From JAGVPT01 sp964439265 (lineage in GTDB: Bacteria > Bacteroidota > Ignavibacteria > UBA10030 > UBA8401), in NCBI GenBank assembly GCA_964439265.1, contig CAYTOA010000050.1, positions 1 through 30,980 of the forward strand: 30,980 nt of DNA. Reading direction: 5' to 3'. This document shows positions 1 through 9,133 of the stretch, piece by piece. Below the pieces are notes generated by a model. That model ran no database searches. It was not told the DNA's origin and saw nothing but the letters and a program-made list of their open reading frames with translations. Made by a program: the position numbers and the translations under genes. Each line of letters begins with the position of its first letter. Position 1 is the first letter of the stretch.

Positions 1-2174
1 TATTTAAGAAGCAGAAGTTTCTTCGTCTCGATATATGTTCCTGCCTGCATTCTGTAGAAGTACACTCCGCTCGAAAAGCTCGAACCATCGAACTTCACAC
101 GATACGATCCCGGCTGTTTCTGGTCATTGACAAGTGTGGCGATCTCTCTGCCGAGAATGTCATAGACTTTCAATGTCACCATCCCCGCGTTCGTAAGATT
201 GTAAGAAATTGTTGTGGACGGATTGAACGGGTTCGGGTAGTTCTGACCGAGTTCCGATCGTTCGGGTACCGTCGGCCGCCTGAACGATGAAGAAACCTCC
301 GTGAGGCTGCTTTTGTAAAACCTGTCGCCGGAAGTCGCAAGAATCTCCTTCTCATCGAGCAAAATGCAGCGCACCGGATAGGGAAGCGTTGCTATGAGAG
401 TCCACAGTTCGCCCCCGTCGGTAGATCGGTAGATAGAACCCTTCATAGATCCTGCAAAGAGAATCCCTTTACTGTTGACCGTTGCCGAGATCAGAGATGT
501 ATCGGTGATGCCGGAGATCGTTTGGGTCCATGTGAGGCCGGTATCGTTCGACCGGTACACACCGCGTGAGCCGAACGAGAAAATAAGTGTGTCGCTGATC
601 TTCGCAACGGTGGCGACGTTCTGATCGACTCGTGCACGGTTAATCCATGAACCCTCGTCCACGGTTGTTTGGGAGATTCTGCCGTCCAGTGTGAAGCCCA
701 ACATACCACGCGGCCCCGTGTGACAGAAGGCTATGTAATTCCCATCCGTAATCCACGTGGGATCCCATGAGGGGAACGTCATATAGATGATATTGAAAAA
801 AATACCCTCATCCGTCCCGACGATGAGATCTCTGTAGACATTGAACTGCGTTGGGTCTGTTGTGAATGGCCAGATGTCGTAGTAAACCTCAAGACAATTG
901 AACCGCCGACCGGACGACATCCCTAACTGATCCGGGATCTTCGTCCATGAAACACCGCTTTGAGAAGTATAAACGCCGTTCTCCGCCGTGGCGGCGTAGT
1001 AAGACCCCAAGGTATCTTGAATGATCTGAGTGATAAGAGGAAGCGTCAGCGAAGTCTGGGTCCATGTTCTTCCTTTGTCCACAGATCGGAAGATCCCCGC
1101 GCTGTCTGTTCCGACCAGCAAAGCGCCGTTCTTGTCAATCAACCCACAGGAAATACCATATCCACCGGGCAGGGAGTTCGTAAAACTCGAAGTTTCAAGA
1201 GGAGTAACCATGCCGTTGTTCAGAACTGTCCATGAGAGCCCCTTGTTGGTTGTTTCGTAGACTCCGCCCCATGCTCCGGCATAGACCGTATCTTTTCGGA
1301 GAGCGACAATGGTCCTGATACCATAGCCATTGTGGGCAATCCCGGCCGGTCCGATGGAAGACGTATCACCCGACGCGCTGATGCAGCACAGTCCGCCGAT
1401 ACTCCCAGTAAATATTGTCCCCGCAGAATCGACCGCCATGACATCGATCGGATTCACGAGCTTGGCAAGAAACGTCCAATTCGTGCCCCCGTTTGTCGAA
1501 CGGAATATTTCGTATGCGAAAGCGCCAAGCCCTTCGTAGACGCCGGCATACACCGTTCCGTCTGAGCTCGCCGTCAACGCAAGGACCGAAATGGAATCAT
1601 GCCCTCCCCAATTGCATTCCTCCCAATCGGCGCCGGCATTTGTCGATCGGAGCATATGATCCTTCGAAGCCGCAACCAACGTAGCGCTGTCCACCATCGC
1701 AAGCTCTGACACATCTGTTCCGGGAAACGGATTGGATCCATAAGTTGACCAGTTCTTGCCGTCGTCGATTGATCGATAGATCCCGCCGCCGAAGGCAGGT
1801 GCGTACAGCGATCCATCCCTTAACGAAATGATCGAAGAGGGAGTAAACGGAAGGCTCACACTATCGAGCAAGGTTCCGTTGGCGGAAAGGCGAAAGAGAT
1901 ACCTGCCGTAGGACTGACCAAATGCGAAAGTGAGGATCGTCCCGGGCCGGGAGATGGCCATTGTCGTAACGCCGTACTTCATCGGGGTCTGGCGCCATGT
2001 TGCACCACTATTGGTCGAAGTATAAATTCCGCTGCCATTTGCTGAAGTGCCGGCATACATGATCCCGCTGGAGTCAATTGCCAGCGACGTTACCCAATCC
2101 TGAAAATTAGGAACCGTTTGAGAATAGACGTTCGCGACGCAGCCCGCGCAGAAAATGAACAAGACTTTTTTCAT
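1..2174 (-). CDS. Secreted Asp-box (BNR/sialidase-like) beta-propeller protein with T9SS sorting domain; stop codon cut by window edge
   Basis: Reading from ATG at 2174 gives 724 uninterrupted codons, and the last two bases at the edge are TA, so only the final base of the stop is missing. AGGAGGAGA lies 8 bases before the start. Residues 1-19 form a signal peptide (MKKVLFIFCAGC..., cut after VYS). The body holds about nine Asp-box motifs of the type S-T-N-x-G-x-x-W (for example STNSGATW, SIDDGKNW, STNGGTNW, SVDKGRTW, STDGGELW), which mark blades of a sialidase-like beta-propeller. From about residue 644 the QNYPNPFNPSTT motif opens a C-terminal domain ending KKLLLLK, the type A T9SS sorting domain, so export across the outer membrane and surface anchoring or release are expected. 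No sialidase active-site arginines could be assigned; it is probably a binding or structural propeller rather than an enzyme. A distant paralogue lies at 26770-29187. Confidence 0.93.
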   Translation of the reverse strand, partial: MKKVLFIFCAGCVANVYSQTVPNFQDWVTSLAIDSSGIMYAGTSANGSGIYTSTNSGATWRQTPMKYGVTTMAISRPGTILTFAFGQSYGRYLFRLSANGTLLDSVSLPFTPSSIISLRDGSLYAPAFGGGIYRSIDDGKNWSTYGSNPFPGTDVSELAMVDSATLVAASKDHMLRSTNAGADWEECNWGGHDSISVLALTASSDGTVYAGVYEGLGAFAYEIFRSTNGGTNWTFLAKLVNPIDVMAVDSAGTIFTGSIGGLCCISASGDTSSIGPAGIAHNGYGIRTIVALRKDTVYAGAWGGVYETTNKGLSWTVLNNGMVTPLETSSFTNSLPGGYGISCGLIDKNGALLVGTDSAGIFRSVDKGRTWTQTSLTLPLITQIIQDTLGSYYAATAENGVYTSQSGVSWTKIPDQLGMSSGRRFNCLEVYYDIWPFTTDPTQFNVYRDLIVGTDEGIFFNIIYMTFPSWDPTWITDGNYIAFCHTGPRGMLGFTLDGRISQTTVDEGSWINRARVDQNVATVAKISDTLIFSFGSRGVYRSNDTGLTWTQTISGITDTSLISATVNSKGILFAGSMKGSIYRSTDGGELWTLIATLPYPVRCILLDEKEILATSGDRFYKSSLTEVSSSFRRPTVPERSELGQNYPNPFNPSTTISYNLTNAGMVTLKVYDILGREIATLVNDQKQPGSYRVKFDGSSFSSGVYFYRMQAGTYIETKKLLLLK

Positions 2175-2266
2175 GATGTTTTCTCCTCCTAACAAGGATT
2201 CCCGTTCTTGTAAGCTGGCCTAACGAATCGCGGCAGGCCTGTTTCCACAGAACCCTCCCCAGAAAC

Positions 2267-2304
2267 ACAAAACCTCCATCATCAAAACGAATCAGGAGGT
2301 TTGT
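2267..2304 (-). promoter_or_regulatory. Hairpin in the 5' leader of the beta-propeller gene
   Basis: On the minus strand ACAAACCTCC pairs with GGAGGTTTTGT across a 17-base loop (one bulge). It sits midway in the roughly 165-base leader between the promoter at 2345-2373 and the start codon at 2174. A second, weaker stem (GGCCT/AGGCC) follows closer to the gene. The second arm contains GGAGG, a Shine-Dalgarno look-alike. The function is unknown; no known riboswitch was recognised. Confidence 0.4.
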
Positions 2305-2344
2305 CTGTAACCGTTCGCCCCCGATCGGTCGTAAAATACGAACG

Positions 2345-2373
2345 AATGTAGCAGTAATCGAAGGGAGAGTCAA
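2345..2373 (-). promoter_or_regulatory. Sigma70-type promoter for the beta-propeller gene
   Basis: On the minus strand, TTGACT (2373-2368), a 17-base spacer and TACATT (2350-2345). Transcription would begin near 2338, giving a leader of about 165 bases. The layout matches two other minus-strand promoters in this window (5380-5408 and 24256-24284). Confidence 0.6.
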
Positions 2374-2646
2374 GAATAAAAAAAAGCCCGGAATCAAAAT
2401 CAACAGCGACAAAGCGGACTCTCATATCGCAAATTATCCTCTGAAAAAGAAGAGAATAAAAAATAGTGATTGAATAGCGTACAAGAAATAACTACATTTA
2501 ATATAGAGTCATGATTGAGTTCGTGGATGCGAGGGCAGTTTCTACAGAAACTACAAGATATGAGAATAAAGAACGGAATGTTCCTTCTTATGTCTCATGC
2601 GTGCTTTTAGTATATGTAACTCTTTTATATGTAATAATTAATAGCC

Positions 2647-2718
<72 letters not shown>

Positions 2719-2866
2719 CTAAATAAGCCACTTTTTCTCAATACTCCGGTACTTGTAATCTGGACTATAAGCTGAGAAGGAGTGCCTTTTTCATGCTCTC
2801 CTCATTTGGCTCAAGACCCGGACATTCCTCCTCCGTTCTCCGCACCTGATAGCCTAGAATTAGAAG

Positions 2867-2897
2867 AAGCCCGGTATCAACATCGACACCGGGCTTT
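2867..2897 (-). terminator. Terminator of the 5197-2915 operon
   Basis: AAGCCCGGT and ACCGGGCTT form a 9-bp perfect stem around a 12-base loop, 18 bases beyond the stop codon of the minus-strand gene ending at 2915. The following T tract on the minus strand is imperfect (CTTCTTCT). A decayed copy of the left arm and loop is present at 2384-2408. Confidence 0.75.
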
Positions 2898-2914
2898 CTT
2901 GAAGCACAATATTA

Positions 2915-4075
2915 CTACTTAAGAACCATTAATTTCTTCGATTGCACAAAACTCCCAGCCTCCATCCTGTACAGATAGACTCCCGAGGCAAGTCCTGAAG
3001 CATCGAACGTGACATCGTACGCGCCGGCATCCTTGTCGCTGTTGACCAATTCAGCAACCCTCTGGCCGAGAGTGTTGAAGATCGCCAGAGTTACGTGGGC
3101 ATTGGACGGGATCCCGAAATGGATCGTGGTTGTAGGGTTGAATGGATTAGGATAATTTTGCTCCAGCGCAAATTCTGTGGGAATTTGTTCAAACTTCATC
3201 TCGAGCGAAGAATTATTGACATTGCTAAATTGTGCATTCAACGTTTTGTTTCCCGCCATAGCAATCGTCACGGGATTCGTTCTTCCCGATGCTGCACCCG
3301 ACCAGCTGTTGAAGGCGTACCCGGAATATGGCAGAGCTGTGATCGTATAACTCGCGGCACCGTAATACGTCCCCGGGATCGGTGACGTAGTACCTTGCCC
3401 GGTTCGATTGACTGTCAGCGAGGGAATCGTTGAATTCAATTGCAGAACGATGTTTTGACTTGCTCCATCAAATGTCAAGCCGGACAACGCGAATCCGTAT
3501 GCATCGACTGATTTTGGAATATCAAACTGCAATTTGCTAAAACTGGAATTGAAATAAGTGCCGGGCAACGTCGCACCCGTAAAGAGATACCATGTGCTGA
3601 GAAAGTCTTGTGCAAGTGTGAGCCATGTATTTTGATTGATTGCACTGACGCTCGTGGTGACTGTTGCAATTAGTCTACTATTGGCGTTGTCGTACGTGAT
3701 TGTGCCCGCACATGCTACTTGAAGGTCCACGGATACCAAGGCGTCGACGTACTGTGTAAGTGCATGCACGTGAAAGAGGACGCTTGAGGGCATCGTAATA
3801 TTCACGGATTGTCCGTCAGAGCCGGCCGAGAGAAGAAGATATGGACTCACCGTGCCCGGACCGCCGGGATAATAATCGGCGCCGATATCGTGAAGCCCAT
3901 AGCCGGCATTGTTAATGAAATTGATTATTTGTGTCTGTGCTATTACTTTTTCTTGATCCCAAATTTGAGAAAACAAATTGTCCACGTTTCCTTTTGATAA
4001 CTTTATCGTGTAATTCTGCGCAGTCGCGATTGCGGGCAGCGCAATTAACAGCACGGCGATAATGATGTTTTTCAT
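2915..4075 (-). CDS. Secreted protein with InlB-like B-repeat and T9SS sorting domain
   Basis: The protein has 386 residues. A signal peptide (MKNIIIAVLLIALPAIATAQ) follows a GGTGA ribosome binding site. Residues about 20-220 form a beta-rich domain that I do not recognise. Residues about 225-283 look like a divergent InlB B-repeat (Flg_new-type): the pattern YTITALPYSGYAFNSWSG followed by NPVTIAMAGNKTLNAQF is typical. The last 80 residues start with FALEQNYPNPFNP and end KKLMVLK, the type A T9SS sorting domain. It lies 30 bp downstream of the gene at 4106-5197, so the two are co-transcribed and the terminator follows at 2867-2897. Expected location is the cell surface or medium; B-repeats often occur in adhesion-type proteins, but ligand and role are unknown. 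Confidence 0.9.
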   Translation of the reverse strand: MKNIIIAVLLIALPAIATAQNYTIKLSKGNVDNLFSQIWDQEKVIAQTQIINFINNAGYGLHDIGADYYPGGPGTVSPYLLLSAGSDGQSVNITMPSSVLFHVHALTQYVDALVSVDLQVACAGTITYDNANSRLIATVTTSVSAINQNTWLTLAQDFLSTWYLFTGATLPGTYFNSSFSKLQFDIPKSVDAYGFALSGLTFDGASQNIVLQLNSTIPSLTVNRTGQGTTSPIPGTYYGAASYTITALPYSGYAFNSWSGAASGRTNPVTIAMAGNKTLNAQFSNVNNSSLEMKFEQIPTEFALEQNYPNPFNPTTTIHFGIPSNAHVTLAIFNTLGQRVAELVNSDKDAGAYDVTFDASGLASGVYLYRMEAGSFVQSKKLMVLK

Positions 4076-4105
4076 AAATTCACCTTCACTTTCTTATGGT
4101 TAGTG

Positions 4106-5197
4106 TTACTGGAGTGTGCCCATGAATGATAGTCTGGAGAGGAAACTAGCCGTGAAAGAACTCAATCCAGGATTGCTTGAATTGTAAGAAGTGGTGAAAG
4201 TGCCGGAAGCTGGGAGCGTTAGCTCCGTGTAAAGATCGCCGAACATTCCCGTCAACAAAGGATTGCCGAGTGAAAGATATCCGCCGAATCCGCTAGCAGC
4301 TATGGCGTTGTTGAACGAAGTTGCGTAGTTCGAACGGAAAAGTGCTTGGTACGTTGACGCACTTAAAGGAACGTTGTTAATCGATACGGCCGTCAGATAC
4401 ACCCATGACAATGATGGGTCGGTAGGAAAGTATACCAGGATCTGATTCCCGTTGCCGAGTTGCGTATAGGAAAATTGGGCGGTAAAATAAATATAGCCGG
4501 TGACAGAAAGTGATTGTTGCGTTCCGCCCAAAGGAAGCGTTGCGTTCCCTCCGAACTGTATGGTGACCGAGCATGTATTCTGTGTCGGTAGTATGGCGAT
4601 GCTCGGAGCGCCGAGATTGAAATTAAAAGTATTCGCGCCTTGGGTGATGGTGTGCGGAAAACGGGAATCTAAATCGTGAAAACGTCCGCTCAGATACGTA
4701 TTAACGCCGTTTTGAGTGAACGTGATGGAATTGCTGTTCTGCGGCGTGATCAACGAGGCAGAGTAGAGAATCTGGGAAAAGCCCCCCACGACAATTTGAG
4801 ACGAAGTCCAGGGCCCGAATCCCGTTGGCGTATACGGGGTCGACCAATGATCGAAGCTGACGTTGTAGTAAACCCTGTCCGGGCCTCCATCAACAAGGTA
4901 ATATTGGCCCCCATTGTTATCCACCGGGTTGAAAGTCCCGGTGATATAAAGATAGCCATTGTTGTCTGTGACTCCGGACAAAACAGCGGCAGCATCTGAC
5001 GCGGGACCACTGTTCCCGGTGTAGATACTGACCCATGTCCGATGAAGGACAGCTTGAACGCCGATCCTGACGCCGGCGAGAGGTTGATTGGAAACACTGT
5101 TGGCAAAATAGCCGGTGAATGTCAGAGTATTGTTTTGGCTTGCAAATGACGCCGTATACACCATGGAGAATAATGCCAGAAGACAATATTTTCTCAT
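4106..5197 (-). CDS. Secreted beta-rich protein of unknown function
   Basis: I chose ATG 5197 because it begins a clean signal peptide (MRKYCLLALFSMVYTASFA) and is preceded by AAGGA at suitable spacing; the frame is open upstream, but that extension is leader sequence behind the promoter at 5380-5408. The mature protein is about 344 residues, rich in S, T, N, G and aromatic residues, as in extracellular beta-sandwich proteins. Residues about 25-90 (PLAGVRIGVQAVL...SGVTDNNGYLYITGTF) resemble a carboxypeptidase-regulatory-like fold. There is no T9SS C-terminal domain, so it may stay in the periplasm or outer membrane, or be exported in partnership with the T9SS protein encoded 30 bp downstream. 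No family could be named. Confidence 0.85.
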   Translation of the reverse strand: MRKYCLLALFSMVYTASFASQNNTLTFTGYFANSVSNQPLAGVRIGVQAVLHRTWVSIYTGNSGPASDAAAVLSGVTDNNGYLYITGTFNPVDNNGGQYYLVDGGPDRVYYNVSFDHWSTPYTPTGFGPWTSSQIVVGGFSQILYSASLITPQNSNSITFTQNGVNTYLSGRFHDLDSRFPHTITQGANTFNFNLGAPSIAILPTQNTCSVTIQFGGNATLPLGGTQQSLSVTGYIYFTAQFSYTQLGNGNQILVYFPTDPSLSWVYLTAVSINNVPLSASTYQALFRSNYATSFNNAIAASGFGGYLSLGNPLLTGMFGDLYTELTLPASGTFTTSYNSSNPGLSSFTASFLSRLSFMGTLQ

Positions 5198-5379
5198 TGC
5201 AGTATTCCTTATGATAGTTGTAATTAGGGAAATGCGTAGTTCGAAATGCTTTGCAGAAAATCCCCTTAAGAAGGAAGGTTGATTGTCAAACGTTTTCTCT
5301 GTCGGGTCACCTCCTGATTCTCGCATCGTTGTTCCGAGCGAATAGGGACTGTTTAGTTCAATTATCGCTATATAATGCG

Positions 5380-5408
5380 AATATCGGAGAATATGCGAAA
5401 ATTGTCAA
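5380..5408 (-). promoter_or_regulatory. Promoter of the two-gene secreted-protein operon
   Basis: On the minus strand, TTGACA (5408-5403), a 17-base spacer and GATATT (5385-5380). The predicted leader to ATG 5197 is about 175 bases and contains a perfect but apparently unused Shine-Dalgarno sequence, AGGAGGTGA, roughly 100 bases before the start codon. Confidence 0.55.
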
Positions 5409-6082
5409 GTTATTTTTTTTGTGATGTAAGCGGATCGAATCCAAAACCTCATCTTTATTCCTCGGCTTCTACTGGGAACTCATCAAAAGAATTTGTTTCT
5501 TTCGAAGGAGATTGGCAAAAGAACAATGGATGCATCGAACAGACCGGGGGTGCGTATTTTGACAAACGGTTTCCAATTCCGGCGCTTCCGCGCACACCTC
5601 AAGATGTCGGATAAGGCAGTTCCGTAGGATCATTCGTCACGCATGATTTCTTCGATGCCTTGGATGCTGAAGAGCAAGCAGTCACGAATGATTGATGGAG
5701 CCGGAGCTCCTGTCGACCTAATGATGATATTAGCGGCGGGGGGAGAGATATCTGGAACGGGGAAGAGGAGAAAGATAGACGACGGTTTCACTGCCGGCAG
5801 CGAGTGGAGGAGGAGAGAGAGCCGCGAGGGTGATTAAATAACAGGATTAGACGAAAATGGTTTTCTAATTAAGTCGAAAGGATTTTACAACGTTATCATC
5901 ACAGTTTCTCCTCCTCTTCAGGCTATCCTCAACGAGGCGATCTAAATGACAATACCTTTACCTTGATGAAATCACGATTGATGTTGCATTTCCCTTAGAG
6001 TCCGCGATATATCGGATACATCCTAGCGGCAAAGCGACAGATGATGCCGCTCTGGTGGAGTTGTACTTCGTGAGGTTTCTTG
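5409..6082. other. Gene-poor stretch, no convincing gene
   Basis: Short open frames here have no signal peptide, ribosome site or recognisable family. The one pattern seen is a 21-base sequence at 5604-5624 (ATGTCGGATAAGGCAGTTCCG) that recurs with three differences at 6274-6294, on the other side of the tRNA-Val gene. Confidence 0.5.
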
Positions 6083-6111
6083 TTGCAAAGGTGTCTGAAT
6101 GCCCGTATATT
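6083..6111 (+). promoter_or_regulatory. Promoter of tRNA-Val
   Basis: TTGCAA (6083-6088), a 17-base spacer and TATATT (6106-6111). The start point would be near 6118, about 10 bases before the mature tRNA, the usual distance for a tRNA transcription unit. Confidence 0.7.
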
Positions 6112-6127
6112 TATGTAGCAAATACAC

Positions 6128-6202
6128 GGACGCTTAGCTCAGTTGGTTCAGAGCGATGCCCTTACAAGGCATAGGTCGTAGGTTCGAGCCCTACAGCGTC
6201 CA
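6128..6202 (+). tRNA. tRNA-Val (anticodon TAC)
   Basis: The acceptor stem is GGACGCT/AGCGTCC, the D stem GCTC/GAGC, and the anticodon stem ATGCC/GGCAT with loop CTTACAA, giving anticodon TAC. The T arm is GTAGG-TTCGAGC-CCTAC and the discriminator is A. The full CCA is not encoded. It is a single-gene unit with its own promoter just upstream. Confidence 0.95.
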
Positions 6203-6453
6203 CACTATGGTATGCCTTCATCCTCTCCAGGATATTTCGCCCCATCAAAAGCAATTTGACCATCACGCATCGCATGTCCGATTTGGCAGTTCCGGCAGAG
6301 TTCCTTTGGTGTGCTGAGTCAGTTGGTCCGGCTTAAACCTTGGAGGATCTGAGCGTGTCGGACTTTACGACATAGAGAGCCGGGGCGCGCGATCTTCTGG
6401 AATGATCCGCCGCTCTTTTTCATCGCCTGAATTGAATTATGTAGGAGGTACAA

Positions 6454-7263
6454 ATGCGGTCGTATTGTTTCTGTCTTCTCATGGTCGCTTTTCTTGCAGG
6501 CTGCGATTCTAACAATGGCATCGTCACGACGCCTCCGGGTCAATCAAACAACCCGCCATCGGTTATGTGGACTGACCCATTGCCCAACGCAATCGGCCCG
6601 AATATTATGCCGTCGGACAACGCTGTTAGAATTACATTCAGTGCCTTCATGGATACTCGATCCGTCACTACGGGGGTGACGATCTCACCCGCAAACCTGT
6701 CTGTGTACATCGATTCAAACAAAGCGACTCCTGTAGACGGGTACACGTTCACTCTTCCCCTGACTCCCACGCCGGCTTGGTCGGCCCGCTTCTCGGACCT
6801 GGTTATCAATTCCCGTTTTCCGCAGGGTTATCCGATTTTGTATAGCTACTATAAGGTCGGACAGTTGTACACCGTGACGGTCGACTCTGCTGTTCACGAC
6901 ATTTATGGCGATTATTTTGGGACGTCGGGCAGTTTTTCTTTCACACCCGAGCCGAACTTTCGTGTGACCGACACATACCCTCGTAATAATGATACCGCCG
7001 TCTCGCGGTCAAATCAGTACATCTCTATTCGTTTCAATTCGTTGATCGACTCGACCAGCGCCCAGTCTTCATTTACGCTCTCTCCTCCGGTCGCAGGTGC
7101 GAACTTCTATTATGGTTCGTGGGGATTGTCCTGGTCGCTTCCTTCTGGCTCCATCCTGGCGCCTCAAACAAAGTACACGGTGACGATCGGCGCTTCGATA
7201 AAAGATGTGTACGGGAATAAGCCAACGGCGATGTATTCGTTTTCCTTTACCACCGGACAATAG
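6454..7263 (+). CDS. Lipoprotein with two bacterial Ig-like (Big_5/SbsA-type) domains
   Basis: The protein has 269 residues. TAGGAGG lies 7 bases before ATG. The N terminus, MRSYCFCLLMVAFLAGC, ends in a lipobox (LAGC, lipidated Cys17), so it is predicted to be membrane-anchored. Two similar units follow, about residues 35-150 and 160-269. Each opens with a D-x-x-P-x-N-x-A pattern and continues through V-R-I-T-F-S-A-F-M-D or I-S-I-R-F-N-S-L-I-D, then an x-Y-T-V-T-x-x-x-x-(V/I)-x-D-x-Y-G core, ending in F-x-F-T. This is the Big_5 (SbsA Ig-like) pattern seen in surface-layer and secreted Bacteroidota proteins. It is likely a structural or accessory surface protein. The next gene starts 160 bp downstream and is probably transcribed separately. 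Confidence 0.88.
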   Translation: MRSYCFCLLMVAFLAGCDSNNGIVTTPPGQSNNPPSVMWTDPLPNAIGPNIMPSDNAVRITFSAFMDTRSVTTGVTISPANLSVYIDSNKATPVDGYTFTLPLTPTPAWSARFSDLVINSRFPQGYPILYSYYKVGQLYTVTVDSAVHDIYGDYFGTSGSFSFTPEPNFRVTDTYPRNNDTAVSRSNQYISIRFNSLIDSTSAQSSFTLSPPVAGANFYYGSWGLSWSLPSGSILAPQTKYTVTIGASIKDVYGNKPTAMYSFSFTTGQ

Positions 7264-7330
7264 CTGAGAGATTCTATTCACCTGTTTGAGGCGGAGTTGG
7301 CACAAATTCTCATGTCTCTGCTGTAATTTC

Positions 7331-7359
7331 TTGACGGATTCGGTTCCGGCATTTACCAG
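7331..7359 (+). promoter_or_regulatory. Possible promoter for the LPP20-like gene
   Basis: TTGACG (7331-7336), 17 bases, then TACCAG (7354-7359), about 60 bases before ATG 7426. The -35 element is good and the -10 weak. Confidence 0.3.
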
Positions 7360-7425
7360 TGGTCACGACGGAGCCGGAACGGCCATTGCTCATTCCTTCA
7401 CGTTCTTCTTCACGACAGGGAACTC

Positions 7426-8787
7426 ATGCGGGTGAAGTTACCGAATTTGCACGCCTTCGCGTTTCTTGTTGTCGTCTCAGCCTCAGCTGCATATTCACAA
7501 ATACCGCCATGGGCGCTGTCTCACCAGCATGCTCGTTATCAGCCGGAGACGTATCTTCTCGGAGTCGGGAGCGCAGCCGGAGAAAAGGCGAACGTGGCTG
7601 CTCGGCGCCGCGCACAATCCGATATCGCCTCACGGGTGCGGGCAATGGTGCAGTCGGAATTGAAGAACATTCAGCGAACATACGGCCTGAGCCGGGAACA
7701 GGATTCGTACGCCGATTTCAAAATCAAATCGATATCGATTGTGGACGAAGAACTTCCGGATGCAGACATCATCGAGACGTCTTTCGATTCTTCGACGAAA
7801 ACAACATATGTACTGGCCGCGCTGAACAAAGACGAGTTCTCACGATCGCTTGCGGATCAACTGATCGCTGGTTGGGATCGGGCGATGAACTTTCGGCGGG
7901 CATCTGAAGATCTTCTTCGTCAGGGAAAGGTTGCGGAGGGAATTCAGAACCTTTTTCAGGCTCGTGCTGTCGTTATGGACCTTCTTCCATTACAGGCGTT
8001 GCACGATGCGCTCGCCCGTTCTCCGTATTCGAGCATCCCGTCCCTCAGTCCATCTGCGCTAACTTCAATACTGCGCGAAACACTCTCCGGCGTCCGGATT
8101 GAAAAGACGGGAGGAGATAAGCAGAAGGGGAGAGTAGGAGAGAATTTTCCGGAACCGTTCATCGTTCAGGTGAATGAATTCATCGGTACTAGACCGGTAC
8201 CGGCAGTCGGCGCCGAGATCGTTTTCACTAATTCCTCCGGCGATCCGTTTGGGCGGGCGGTCACGGATTCGAAAGGCACTGCTTCATGCGTCATCAAGGT
8301 GAAGGGAAACATCGGTCATAAGATTCAAGCCCGCCTCCTCCTTCCTTCTCTAGGGCCGGAGTTCTCCTCGGTCATCGATGCCTCTTCGGCGGCGTTTGAT
8401 TGCACTTTGCTTGAAGCGGACGTTGCTTTCAGCCTCAAGGTCGAGGTCCGATCCTCAGAAGAGAACGATGCAATTCGTTCTCTTGTTACCGATGCTGTAA
8501 CCCGCGCCGGTTATCATATCGTCGATATGTCCCGATTCGAGTTGAGAGCCGGGTTTCTGACCGCGTCCCCGACGACAGTCGATAGTGCAGATGGCTCGTT
8601 CACTTTCGTATCTGCCGATCTATCGGTGACGCTCATCGACAAGAGTTCGAACAGAATACTCGGTTCGATTGATTCCAAGTCACAAGGGGTCGCAAAGTCG
8701 CAGGAAGAAGCGCTGAAGCTGGCAGCGCGCGGAGCGAAGCTAGATGGCGCTGAACTGGCGGCCCTGCTCGAAAAAGCCAGGAACTGA
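7426..8787 (+). CDS. LPP20-like secreted protein
   Basis: The protein has 453 residues. The signal peptide runs to about residue 25 (MRVKLPNLHAFAFLVVVSAS...AYSQ) and lacks a lipobox cysteine, unlike classical LPP20 lipoproteins. Residues about 27-140 carry the LPP20 pattern: a P-P-W start, Y-L-L-G-V-G-S-A, then a long A-rich stretch with ARRRAQSDIASRVRAMVQSE, and finally T-Y-V-L-A-A-L-N-K-D. The middle (about 240-310) resembles a beta-sandwich repeat (RPVPAVGAEIVFTNSSG...VTDSKGTASCVIKV). Residues about 340-453 form a second mixed alpha/beta unit with an A-rich terminal helix (EEALKLAARGAKLDGAELAALLEKA), reminiscent of LPP20/FlgT-type proteins. It is predicted to be periplasmic or outer-membrane associated; role unknown. 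Confidence 0.8.
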   Translation: MRVKLPNLHAFAFLVVVSASAAYSQIPPWALSHQHARYQPETYLLGVGSAAGEKANVAARRRAQSDIASRVRAMVQSELKNIQRTYGLSREQDSYADFKIKSISIVDEELPDADIIETSFDSSTKTTYVLAALNKDEFSRSLADQLIAGWDRAMNFRRASEDLLRQGKVAEGIQNLFQARAVVMDLLPLQALHDALARSPYSSIPSLSPSALTSILRETLSGVRIEKTGGDKQKGRVGENFPEPFIVQVNEFIGTRPVPAVGAEIVFTNSSGDPFGRAVTDSKGTASCVIKVKGNIGHKIQARLLLPSLGPEFSSVIDASSAAFDCTLLEADVAFSLKVEVRSSEENDAIRSLVTDAVTRAGYHIVDMSRFELRAGFLTASPTTVDSADGSFTFVSADLSVTLIDKSSNRILGSIDSKSQGVAKSQEEALKLAARGAKLDGAELAALLEKARN

Positions 8788-9073
8788 AGCGGCCTTTCAT
8801 TCCATGGTGTTGTTTCCTGTTCGCGCAAGAGATATTGGGGAGCAGGGTCAATTGCTTTGAATGGTATATATGGTATATAAGGAAGATGCCTACCCTGAGC
8901 GAACCCGCGACGATCTCCTCCTGCCGAAGGCATCTCCCAGAGGGATCGCTTCGCGACCTTCGGGAGACGCACTCCCCTTGCACAGGATGAGGTGTCGCGG
9001 CGGAGTCGGGGGGGGCACTGGTGTCTTGTCTCCATCCATCTGTCCATCTACTTGAAAGACCCGCTCCTTTTTC
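8788..9073. other. Intergenic stretch with a tandem repeat and a hairpin
   Basis: No gene seen. ATGGTATAT occurs twice in tandem at 8861-8878. An imperfect hairpin at 8934-8966 pairs CTCCC with GGGAG and inside it TCGC with GCGA around TTC. Its sequence style resembles an intergenic palindromic element, but no further copy was found in the window. Confidence 0.4.
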
Positions 9074-9102
9074 TTGCTTCTAAATGCATTGAAACGTATA
9101 TT
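9074..9102 (+). promoter_or_regulatory. Promoter of the cupredoxin-porin-kinase operon
   Basis: TTGCTT (9074-9079), exactly 17 bases, then TATATT (9097-9102). Predicted start near 9109, about 25 bases before ATG 9134. It overlaps the only possible upstream TTG start in the frame and so supports the ATG as the true start. Confidence 0.6.
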
Positions 9103-9133
9103 TTTCGTATTAATCAAAGTACTCCGGTCAGGA

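Noticed and set aside
2107..2412. Minus-strand frame of 101 codons with a hydrophobic start
   Set aside because: It covers the promoter and leader of the beta-propeller gene and runs into its coding region in another frame; no ribosome site.
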